Below, piece after piece: positions 56,322 through 63,560 of a stretch of DNA of 64,000 nucleotides. The DNA comes from Fodinicurvata fenggangensis DSM 21160 (GTDB taxonomy: Bacteria > Pseudomonadota > Alphaproteobacteria > Kiloniellales > DSM-21159): the NCBI RefSeq assembly GCF_000686045.1, contig NZ_JMLV01000001.1, forward strand, positions 434,001 to 498,000. Reading direction: 5' to 3'. The stretch's first letter is position 1. Every line of letters begins with the position of its first letter. A model generated the notes under the pieces. That model was not told the origin of the DNA and did no database searches. It saw nothing but the letters and a program-made list of their open reading frames with translations. The position numbers and the translations under genes were made by a program.

Positions 56322-56734
56322 GGGCATTCCTGCGAGCGCTTTTCGCGGTTTCCGGTCATGGCCGAACCTGCTTCATGCGACGGGTTCGACCGGGTGAGCA
56401 GCACGACGGCTGGGAGTTCAGCATAGTTTGATTCGCTCTATCTGAAGGAAGGGAAAAGGAGGCGGCCTAAGTGAGCAGAGGGCGCATCACGCTGTCCGAT
56501 CGGGCCTCTATCCTCTCTTAGGGACAGCCGCACGACTCTTTCGGAGTAATCCGCATAAACGGAAAATGCTCCATAATAAAGAAATGTGTCCTAAAAGTTT
56601 TAAGCAATTATACTTACGATATGTTTCTTGTTTTGTAATTTTATTTAATATCGCTTCTCGGATGTTCATGGAACTTCCGGCTCCCGAAACGGACCGGATC
56701 GCACTCCGCGGCACAAGAGACATAGAGGGAAGCG
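56322..56734. other. Divergent promoter region of the CsgG-type locus
   Basis: About 410 bases between the third LuxR gene and the CsgG-type gene. The part at 56560-56655 is strikingly AT-rich (runs such as TAATTTTATTTAATAT), flanked by GC-rich sequence. This looks like a bent, regulated promoter. No ORF is supported. The ribosome site GAGGGAAG lies just before the ATG at 56735. Confidence 0.6.
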
Positions 56735-57607
56735 ATGACCCAGCGCTCAAGAACAGCACGTCGGCTTTTAACAGGTCTCGCCATCGCCGGCCTGTTTGCG
56801 GTTTCGGCCTGTGCACCACATACGACAGCCGAGAGCATAAAGGACGCGCCCAAGGGGCCCGAGCCTTTCTTCAGTTTCCCGGTCACCTCGAATGACACGC
56901 CCTATTCGCAGTGTCTCGCATCATTCAAGAAATACCCGGCCAACAACCTGCCCGCCTTCACGGTCGGCGAGGTTGCCGACAAGACGGGCCAGATCGACCG
57001 CACCAGCAACAGCGCGGTGATCTCCCAGGGTGTCTCCGAGATGGTCATGAGTGCGCTGTGGAAGACCGGCAAGGCCAAGCTCGTGGAGCGCTTTGACCTG
57101 CGCATCCCGCTGGCAGAGATGAAGATGATCGAACAGGGCCTGACCACCCGGCCCCAGAACGGAATGGCCAGTTCCATCCGCGCCAGCGACTTCGTCGTGC
57201 TCGGCGCCTTGACAGAGCTCAACTACAACATTGTCAGCCAGGGCGCAGGCCTCTGGGTCGGCGGCATCGGCGCGGGCGCGCGCACGGTGGTCATAAATGT
57301 CGGCCTGGACCTGCGCGTGGTCAACTCACGCAATTTCGACGTCGGCTACGTCAGCTCTCTGCAGAAGCAGATCTACGGCTACGAAGTCGAAGCCAACGTT
57401 TTCCGATTTTTCGGATCCCAACTCGTCGAGTTCGACGCGGGTCGTATCCAGAACGAACCGCTTCAGCTCGGCGTGCGCTCCGTCGTGGAGATGGCGATCT
57501 ACCAGATCATGACGGAGTATTTCGGGCTTCCTGCCAGCAAGGAATGCGGGGAGATCAAAGAAGCCCATAACCTTGACGCAAGAGACAGCACTAAGAAGGA
57601 GAGCTGA
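56735..57607 (+). CDS. CsgG/HfaB-family outer-membrane secretion lipoprotein
   Basis: A 290-residue lipoprotein. The signal peptide ends in lipobox VSAC (Cys26). The core follows the CsgG pattern: a PAFTVGEVADKTG strand, the VMSALWKTGKAKLVERFDL segment, the ASDFVVLGALTELNYNI strand, Gly-rich transmembrane hairpins (GAGLWVGGIGAGARTV) and the second pore strand VSSLQKQIYGYEV, then a C-terminal helix. CsgG forms a nonameric pore that exports curlin; HfaB in Caulobacter serves holdfast anchoring. It is the first gene of a rightward operon with two exported Asn-rich proteins. Confidence 0.88.
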   Translation: MTQRSRTARRLLTGLAIAGLFAVSACAPHTTAESIKDAPKGPEPFFSFPVTSNDTPYSQCLASFKKYPANNLPAFTVGEVADKTGQIDRTSNSAVISQGVSEMVMSALWKTGKAKLVERFDLRIPLAEMKMIEQGLTTRPQNGMASSIRASDFVVLGALTELNYNIVSQGAGLWVGGIGAGARTVVINVGLDLRVVNSRNFDVGYVSSLQKQIYGYEVEANVFRFFGSQLVEFDAGRIQNEPLQLGVRSVVEMAIYQIMTEYFGLPASKECGEIKEAHNLDARDSTKKES

Positions 57608-57609
57608 AA

Positions 57610-58959
57610 ATGAAAAGAACCTTACGTTACGGGCTCCTCGCCGGCGCATCCGGCCTGGCCCTGGGCGTTGGACTGGCCACGGCACCGGCCCAGGCCTTCG
57701 ATGAAGTGGATTGGACTTGGACATCAGATATCACAACCGACTTCACCATTGATCCCGAGATTGTTTGGACTGTCGATCCCGAAGGCCTCGTGATGGTGGA
57801 ATCCATCCAGGTTAGCGTCGGTGATATCTCGGCATCTTCCACGGTCAGTGGTGTCCACAACAACCAGCCTGAAGGCACCGGCTATGCCGATGGCTCTTTC
57901 ACCTTTGAAAGCGAGATCTTCGACGATGACTCTGTCGATGGCCTCGACTTCAACAAGGGTGTCTATGGTGGGGAAACTTCCGGTGAGGTGGCTGGCATCC
58001 AGCCGGGCGCACAAACCGACTCCACATTTGGCAGCACTGATGACAGTGGAGATGTAGGAGACCTGGATAGCGGCGTCTATGACGCGACCGGGGCTCTCGA
58101 TGGGGCGACAGTCAGCGTCCACGGGGGCATCGCACCGACAGGTGGCTCCTGTAACAATGAAACGGGTGAAGAGGGCTGTGTTATCTTCACCGTCGACATC
58201 GAGGATATGTACATTATTGGCGATGCTGCCCTCGATGCCGTAGTGGAGCTTCCTGAAGTCGTCAGCGTGGCAACGGCCGTGGCCAACAACCTCACCGTGA
58301 CGGCCGATGCCGGTACAATGATGCACAATGGCCAGTATGCCTTTGGGGAGTTCAATGCTCCCGAAGAAGGCGAAGTTACCTATGCTGCCGCTGAATTCGA
58401 GAAGGAGTGGGAGTACTGGTACAAGGACATTGGACGTCGTGGTGTATCCTTGGGTGGAGGAGAAGGCAGCCTCTCCGGCAGCGGTGAGTACTTCAACGCA
58501 TCCGGTGATCTTGCCAATGTTGCTCTCGCAGCGGCAGGCATTTCTCAGGTCGATACCGGAAACCGTCACCACGACGTTCTGGCAACGGCCACCATCCTGG
58601 CTCAGCTTGGCCTCATCTCCAAGGGGACGGTCGAAGCCGAATCGGATGTCAGCGACATCCTGAACGCTTCGGTCGACAGCAATGCCACGGCTGTTTCCAA
58701 CAACATTTCGGTCTCCGTGAATCCGGCCGAAGAGGTTGAAGGCGAAGATGGTGAGATGGTCAGCGTGGCCGAAACAACTGCAGATAACCTGCTGGTCGCC
58801 GACTACACCCAGTTCAGCTACATGGATGTGAACTCAACCTCCAGCGTGAGTGATGTTGAGGTCAACAACTATGTGAATCTGGGCGCCATGGACCGTCCGC
58901 TCGTGAACTCCACGGCGACCTCGGTCGGCAACAACATTTCCGTCAACGTCGGAAACTGA
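57610..58959 (+). CDS. Exported acidic Asn/Ser/Val-rich repeat protein (candidate fibre subunit or adhesin)
   Basis: A 449-residue protein with a signal peptide ending at APAQA (about 29). The mature chain is very acidic, has only two Cys (about 181 and 190), and alternates Val/Thr/Ser with Asn and Gly as in beta-helical or amyloid proteins. A motif recurs: VATAVANNLTV (219-229), NATAVSNNISV (358-368) and TATSVGNNISV (435-445), and a weaker copy ETTADNLLV (388-396). AAGGAG precedes the ATG, two bases after the csgG-type stop, so it is translated together with its presumed exporter. Resemblance to HfaD or curlin is by composition and context only. Confidence 0.8.
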   Translation: MKRTLRYGLLAGASGLALGVGLATAPAQAFDEVDWTWTSDITTDFTIDPEIVWTVDPEGLVMVESIQVSVGDISASSTVSGVHNNQPEGTGYADGSFTFESEIFDDDSVDGLDFNKGVYGGETSGEVAGIQPGAQTDSTFGSTDDSGDVGDLDSGVYDATGALDGATVSVHGGIAPTGGSCNNETGEEGCVIFTVDIEDMYIIGDAALDAVVELPEVVSVATAVANNLTVTADAGTMMHNGQYAFGEFNAPEEGEVTYAAAEFEKEWEYWYKDIGRRGVSLGGGEGSLSGSGEYFNASGDLANVALAAAGISQVDTGNRHHDVLATATILAQLGLISKGTVEAESDVSDILNASVDSNATAVSNNISVSVNPAEEVEGEDGEMVSVAETTADNLLVADYTQFSYMDVNSTSSVSDVEVNNYVNLGAMDRPLVNSTATSVGNNISVNVGN

Positions 58960-58974
58960 TCCTTACCTGATCTC

Positions 58975-59007
58975 GGAGGCGGGTGGAAACACCTGCCTCC
59001 CCTTTTT
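58975..59007 (+). terminator. Terminator/attenuator between the two exported-protein genes
   Basis: Stem GGAGGCGGGTG / CACCTGCCTCC (one G-U) with a GAAA tetraloop, followed by CCTTTTT. It ends the CsgG-type plus 449-residue-protein transcript, or lets a fraction through to the next gene. Confidence 0.88.
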
Positions 59008-59037
59008 CAATCAGCCAACTCGGGAAAGGACAAGGCA

Positions 59038-59514
59038 ATGTACAGATACCTGATTGCAGCCGCCGCCCTGCCGCTGACACTCCTGGCTGCGGATTTGGCT
59101 CAGGCTCAGCAGATGGGCAATGACGGCTGGAGTTGGTCGCGCAACAAGTCCATGGCCGCCCAGTTCCAGGCGATGGAACGAAACGGTGGTAGCGCGAACG
59201 GCGGCGGCCTGGGCGCCCTCAACCAGTACACCACCAACTACACCTCCAACTCCACCTCTGTGGGGAACCTGAACGAGATCACGCAGATCCTGTCGGAAGG
59301 CTCCAAAGGCTACGTTGGACAGAAGACGGACCAGTACAGCGACGGCAACCAGGATTCTGGTGCCAAGACGGATGTCAGCCAGAACAACTCCGTCAGCAAC
59401 GTGCAGGGCGACAACAACGACACCTCCAGCAGCAGCGACACGGCGAACGCCAGCGAATCGCCAAGCGAAGAGGAGCCGTCTGACGAACAGACCGCCGAGA
59501 CCGAGGCGGAGTGA
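59038..59514 (+). CDS. Exported Asn/Gln/Ser/Gly-rich protein with a curlin-like motif
   Basis: A 158-residue protein: signal peptide to about 23 (AQA), then a mature part rich in Asn, Gln, Ser, Gly and Thr without Cys. The segment STSVGNLNEITQ (about 73-84) aligns with the inner part of a curlin repeat (GxGNxAxxxQ) with Ser for Gly and Asn for Ala, and shares SVGN with the 449-residue neighbour. The last 35 residues are an acidic Ser/Glu/Thr tail. Composition suggests an amyloid-type minor subunit or nucleator. The gene has its own good ribosome site after the attenuator. Confidence 0.8.
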   Translation: MYRYLIAAAALPLTLLAADLAQAQQMGNDGWSWSRNKSMAAQFQAMERNGGSANGGGLGALNQYTTNYTSNSTSVGNLNEITQILSEGSKGYVGQKTDQYSDGNQDSGAKTDVSQNNSVSNVQGDNNDTSSSSDTANASESPSEEEPSDEQTAETEAE

Positions 59515-59582
59515 CACCTGCTAATCGTATGCGGCCTGACTATGGCCGTAACTGGAAGGGGCCGGACAAAACCGGATGAAGA

Positions 59583-60533
59583 ATGATGTTTCTGCAAAAG
59601 TCTAAACCCAAATCTTTCTTGCAGGCCTTAGCCATTGGCACTTTCCTGGCAGGCCTTGGGACCCTTTCACCTACAGTGGCTACAGCCCAGCAATTGGGAG
59701 AAAGCAGTGTGGAAGAGTTGCGTGCGGAATCAGCCAAGGGCAATCCGGAAGCGGATTTCCAGCTGGGTCTGCGGGCCTCCATGCAACGCCTGCCGGGGGA
59801 AAGCCCGACCAAGGCCTATGAGTACCTGCGTCGCTCGGCTGACGCCGGCCACCTGGAGGCAAGCTTTCTTTTGGGCTCGCTCTACCTGGAAGGATTCGCG
59901 GGCCAGCAGTCCTCGCCGCAGGCAGCGGAGCGATATCTGAAACAGGCCGCGGAACGCGGCCATGCCGGCGCACAGGAAAAGATGGGCCAGTATCATCTTT
60001 CCACCACCAACAACCCGGGCGAAGCCGTCCGGTGGTTCCAGGCCGCAGCGAATCAGGGACTGGCGAGTGCGGAGAACAACCTCGGGCTGCTTTATGCGGA
60101 AGGCAGAGGAGTCAACAAGGACCCAGCCCGCGCCTTTGAATTGATCAACAGGGCCGCAAGCAAGGGATTGCCGGGTGCCAAGCACAACCTGGGCCTTCTC
60201 TACAAGACCGGGAACGGCGTAGCAGCTGACCCGGCCCGCGCCAAGCAGCTCTTCGAGGAAGCGGCGCAACTAGGCTATCAGCGCTCCCAGTACAGCCTGG
60301 CCCAAATGCACATGAAGGGCGAGGGCGTTCCGCAGAACCCCGTAGAAACCCTTAAATGGTTGATGCTGTCCTCTTCCGGCAAGGACAGGAATATCCTGGA
60401 AGCGTCGCGCCGAACCCTGATTGCTCTCGTGCAGCGGACTTCGCCCACCCAGGTGCATGATGCTGCTGAGGCTGCCCGCCAATGGGCCATCCGATACGAG
60501 ATGAGCGCACCCTATCAGGTCAACCAGAACTGA
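59583..60533 (+). CDS. Exported Sel1-repeat protein
   Basis: A 316-residue protein with a signal peptide (cleavage near ATAQQ, about 36) and about six Sel1-like repeats over 50-275. Repeats are marked by A-x-x-x-LG-x-LY-x-x-G and by A-x-x-x-x-x-x-AA-x-x-G (for example NNLGLLYAEGRGV, HNLGLLYKTGNGV, YSLAQMHMKGEGV). Sel1 repeats form a helical scaffold for protein partners, here in the periplasm. It probably assists assembly or quality control of the secreted proteins, which is inference from gene order. Confidence 0.87.
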   Translation: MMFLQKSKPKSFLQALAIGTFLAGLGTLSPTVATAQQLGESSVEELRAESAKGNPEADFQLGLRASMQRLPGESPTKAYEYLRRSADAGHLEASFLLGSLYLEGFAGQQSSPQAAERYLKQAAERGHAGAQEKMGQYHLSTTNNPGEAVRWFQAAANQGLASAENNLGLLYAEGRGVNKDPARAFELINRAASKGLPGAKHNLGLLYKTGNGVAADPARAKQLFEEAAQLGYQRSQYSLAQMHMKGEGVPQNPVETLKWLMLSSSGKDRNILEASRRTLIALVQRTSPTQVHDAAEAARQWAIRYEMSAPYQVNQN

Positions 60534-60561
60534 GCATGACAGAAGCAGGGAACAAACAGGC

Positions 60562-61014
60562 ATGAGAAAGCTCTACAGCACCTCCCTGCTTCTGCTCCTC
60601 TTGGCCCTGCCCGGCTGTGGCGGGCCGGCGGTTATGCTGGCCTCGGCTGCCCTGGGTGCCTTGGGCGGGGTCGGGGTTGGCGGTTCTTCGGGCACGGAGC
60701 CCACCGGAAACTCCTACAGCTACCGCAGTCCGAATATGGCCTCCGATGCCCAGAATGGGCACCGCGTCGACGAGTCCATCAGTCAGGCGCTGCAGATCTC
60801 CGATCAGGATGTGACTTCAGCCTGTAAGCAACGCCTGCCGGAGGAGTCGAATCTGCCCCTGGCCGCAGGCGAATGCGAGGTGCGCATGACCTGCCTGCCC
60901 GGCGCCAAGATGCCAATGCGCATGCGTGTCTGCATGCCGCTGGACACATCGGCCGCGGATGAAATCACCGCTGATTCAGAAGCAGTCTCTCGTGCCCCGG
61001 GGCAAGCGCTTTAA
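60562..61014 (+). CDS. Small lipoprotein of the CsgG-type locus
   Basis: A 150-residue lipoprotein with lipobox LPGC (Cys19). A Gly/Ala-rich hydrophobic stretch (23-43) follows, then a polar linker and a domain with four Cys (about 93, 109, 115, 128) that could form two disulfides. No family recognised. It follows the Sel1 gene by 28 bases and is the last gene of the set, so it may be an outer-membrane accessory factor as CsgE/CsgF are for curli, though without sequence resemblance. Confidence 0.75.
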   Translation: MRKLYSTSLLLLLLALPGCGGPAVMLASAALGALGGVGVGGSSGTEPTGNSYSYRSPNMASDAQNGHRVDESISQALQISDQDVTSACKQRLPEESNLPLAAGECEVRMTCLPGAKMPMRMRVCMPLDTSAADEITADSEAVSRAPGQAL

Positions 61015-61486
61015 AGCCTTGACCGGCCGTTGTTTCCTGGCAGTCGGTCACACCACCCAAAAGAATTTATCCCTGACATAAAAAGCTGTTGCGCAGACTC
61101 TCAAAAGGGATTATCTGCACACTTGAACCGTATTCGCACGTGCCTCTGGCCGGGACAAACAGCCTGGCGAACGCAACGACGTGACGCGGCTTTTTTGGTC
61201 TCGCCGGCCCTCCACCCGTCGGCCTTACCGAGAGAGACGAATTACATCGCTGCCAGGGCGTGCGGAGCCGGGATTTCCCGTCCGATAAAAACTGGCGTCA
61301 GAAAGAACCAACCGGTTGGATCCGTTCCTTCTGGCGTCGGTCACGTACCGCAGTCACTTTCACGTGCTTTGCGACAGGCCTGTCCTGTGGCGAAGCTGGA
61401 ACGTCAGCCAGTCCTCCACCGCACTGGCGTTCCCTGGTCGCACTTATTTGCACGGTTTTACAGCCGACCTGCTGAAAGGGACAGCC
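61015..61486 (+). promoter_or_regulatory. Long structured leader of the decarboxylase gene (candidate speF-type RNA)
   Basis: A 472-base interval before an ornithine-decarboxylase-type gene with no supported protein gene. Between 61170 and 61290 it is GC-rich and foldable: GTCTC (61198-61202) pairs with GAGAC (61234-61238) around an inner GCCG/CGGC hairpin (61203-61223). A T6 run lies at 61191-61196. Alphaproteobacterial speF genes carry a conserved 5' leader RNA (the speF motif of Corbino and co-workers), which this may be; the match is from memory, not alignment. Confidence 0.5.
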
Positions 61487-62617
61487 ATGACCCCGAAGAT
61501 TGCCCACTTCCTGAACGACGCCCAGCCACCCACCCCCTGCATGGTGCTGGACCTGGATGTCGTGGCCGAGAATTATCGCCGCTTTACCGTCGCCCTGCCC
61601 GACACCCGCATCTATTATGCGGTCAAGGCGAACCCGGCGCCGCAGATCCTGGGACTGCTGACACAGCTCGGGTCCTGCTTCGATGCCGCCTCGGTTGCTG
61701 AAATCGAGATGGTGTTGCGCGCCGGCGCGGACGCCTCGCGCATTTCCTATGGCAACACCATCAAGAAGGAATCCGATGTCGCCCGTGCCCATGCCCTGGG
61801 CGTGGACCTTTTCGCCTTCGACAGCCAGCCGGAGCTGGAAAAGATCGCACGGCAGGCCCCCGGCGCGCGCGTCTTCTGCCGCATCCTGACCTCGGGCGAG
61901 TCGGCCGACTGGCCGCTGTCTCGCAAGTTCGGCTGCGAACAAGACATGGCCGAGTCCCTTCTGGAGCAGGCCCGCGCTTTGGGTCTGACCCCCTATGGAA
62001 TTTCCTTTCATGTGGGCTCGCAGCAGCGTGATCCGCAGCAGTGGGATGCAGCGCTTGCCACAGCCGGCCGTTTGTTCCGTCGACTGACCGAAAAGGGCAT
62101 CCATCTTCAGATGGTTAACCTGGGGGGTGGTTTCCCCACGCGCTATCTGAAGGAGATTCCGACCGCCGAGGCCTATGGGCATGAGATAATGGAGTCCCTG
62201 CGCCGTCACTTCGGAAACCGCATTCCGGACACCATCATCGAGCCCGGGCGCGGCATGGTCGGAAACGCCGGCGTGATCCAGAGCGAAGTGGTCCTGATCT
62301 CCCGCAAGTCGGAGGCCGACGAGCGTCGCTGGGTTTACCTGGACATTGGCCGCTTTGGCGGGCTGGCGGAAACCGAGGGCGAGGCCATCCGCTATCCCAT
62401 CGCCACACCGCGCGACGGCGAGCAGGTTGAACCGGCAATCCTGGCCGGACCGACCTGTGATTCCGCCGATGTCCTGTACGAAAAGGTTCCCTATGACCTG
62501 CCGATCAGCCTGACCATCGGGGACAAGATCCTGATCCAGGCAACCGGGGCCTATACGACAACCTATTCCTCGGTGGCCTTCAACGGATTCGACCCGCTGG
62601 CGGAACACTACATCTGA
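61487..62617 (+). CDS. Ornithine/lysine decarboxylase, fold-type III PLP enzyme
   Basis: A 376-residue alanine-racemase-fold decarboxylase. PLP Lys47 is in YYAVKANP, the phosphate-binding GGGFP is in VNLGGGFPTRY, PLP-contact Glu is in EPGRGMVGNAG, and the catalytic Cys324 is in GPTCDSADVLYEK. It makes putrescine (or cadaverine). ATG 61487 follows GAAAGGG; the open frame back to 61316 has no family match. With agmatine deiminase at 8499, the cell may have two routes to putrescine. Confidence 0.92.
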   Translation: MTPKIAHFLNDAQPPTPCMVLDLDVVAENYRRFTVALPDTRIYYAVKANPAPQILGLLTQLGSCFDAASVAEIEMVLRAGADASRISYGNTIKKESDVARAHALGVDLFAFDSQPELEKIARQAPGARVFCRILTSGESADWPLSRKFGCEQDMAESLLEQARALGLTPYGISFHVGSQQRDPQQWDAALATAGRLFRRLTEKGIHLQMVNLGGGFPTRYLKEIPTAEAYGHEIMESLRRHFGNRIPDTIIEPGRGMVGNAGVIQSEVVLISRKSEADERRWVYLDIGRFGGLAETEGEAIRYPIATPRDGEQVEPAILAGPTCDSADVLYEKVPYDLPISLTIGDKILIQATGAYTTTYSSVAFNGFDPLAEHYI

Positions 62618-62638
62618 ATCCTGGACATCATGACGGGA

Positions 62639-62672
62639 CACCGGAAAGCGCCTGCTTAGGTGCCTTCCGGTG
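62639..62672. terminator. Hairpin between convergent decarboxylase and amidase genes
   Basis: Arms CACCGGAA and TTCCGGTG with further inner pairing (GC-CCT/AGG-GC) and a short loop. It is placed 21 bases after the decarboxylase stop and 12 bases after the amidase stop. No strong T-run; probably a shared terminator. Confidence 0.65.
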
Positions 62673-62684
62673 CGCCCGGGTTCG

Positions 62685-63494
62685 TCAGTAACTGCCGTTC
62701 CGCTCGCGCAGGAACAGGCCGGCCACCTGCCCGATTTCGCGGCCCAGGGTCCAGGCGATCCGACGACGGGACTCTGGGTCAGCCAGCAGCTGCTCGTCCT
62801 GCGGGTTGGTGAGGAAACCCGTTTCCAGCAGCACGGAGGGAACTTCCCCGGAGCGCAGGACCGCAAAGTTCGCGGAACGACGTGGATTGTCCAGCAGGCG
62901 CAGGTCCTGCGCCGCCCCTTCCACGATCAGGCGCTGGGCGCGGCGCGAGTCCTCCCTGGCGATTCGCCGGGCAAGATCCATTAGGATCGCCGCCGTGCGG
63001 GAGTCCGTGTTTCGCAGATCTATGCCATAGATCTCGTCCACCGCGTTTTCACGCTCGGCCAGGGATTCCGCGAACTCGTCCGAGGCGTTCTCGGCCAGGG
63101 TATAGGCCGACAGGCCGCGTGCATTGCGGTTGGGAGCCGCATCCGCGTGGACGGAGATGAACAGGTCGGCCTGCAGCTCGTGCCCGATCTGCACACGGTC
63201 GGGCAGGGCCAGGGAATCGTCGCCTTCGCGGGTCAGGGCCACATGATGCGGCAGTCGGCCATTCAGAAAACGGCGCACCTCCTGACAGATGGCCAGGGTG
63301 ACATTCTTCTCCAGGGTCCCTGCCCCGCCAATCGCGCCGGGGTCGCGCCCGCCATGTCCGGGATCCAGCACGATAACCGCTCCTTTCGGCTTGGCCGGAA
63401 CCAGAGGCGGCGCCTCAGCCTGTGCCAGCCGGGAGGACAGGCTTCCCAGAAGCGCGGAAGCCAGCAGGCCGGTGAAGAAGGTTCGTCTATACAC
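62685..63494 (-). CDS. N-acetylmuramoyl-L-alanine amidase (Amidase_3), possible Tat substrate
   Basis: A 269-residue zinc amidase that cleaves the lactyl-peptide bond of peptidoglycan. Zinc and catalytic residues lie in LDPGHGGRDPGA, the following Glu in GTLEKNVTL, the His in DLFISVHADA and the terminal Glu in VLLETGFLTN. The signal (MYRRTFFTGLLA, to about LAQA) carries an Arg pair before a hydrophobic stretch, so Tat export is possible as for E. coli AmiA/AmiC. No AMIN domain. The start is GTG. The LysM-M23 lipoprotein at 28880 may be its activator. Confidence 0.9.
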   Translation of the reverse strand: MYRRTFFTGLLASALLGSLSSRLAQAEAPPLVPAKPKGAVIVLDPGHGGRDPGAIGGAGTLEKNVTLAICQEVRRFLNGRLPHHVALTREGDDSLALPDRVQIGHELQADLFISVHADAAPNRNARGLSAYTLAENASDEFAESLAERENAVDEIYGIDLRNTDSRTAAILMDLARRIAREDSRRAQRLIVEGAAQDLRLLDNPRRSANFAVLRSGEVPSVLLETGFLTNPQDEQLLADPESRRRIAWTLGREIGQVAGLFLRERNGSY

Positions 63495-63560
63495 CGCGAA
63501 AACCGACTCCGTTAAGAACTCATTCTCACGAGGGTTAACAGGAAGGGGTCTGCCGTCAAG

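Noticed and set aside
61260-61475. 71-codon ORF in the decarboxylase leader as an SpeFL-like arrest peptide
   Set aside because: It lacks the basic/aromatic C-terminal pattern known for SpeFL and has no ribosome site; kept only as part of the leader RNA idea.
61298-62866. Long minus-strand ORF (522 codons) across the decarboxylase gene
   Set aside because: It is antisense to a clear PLP decarboxylase and part of the amidase gene; a high-GC shadow frame.
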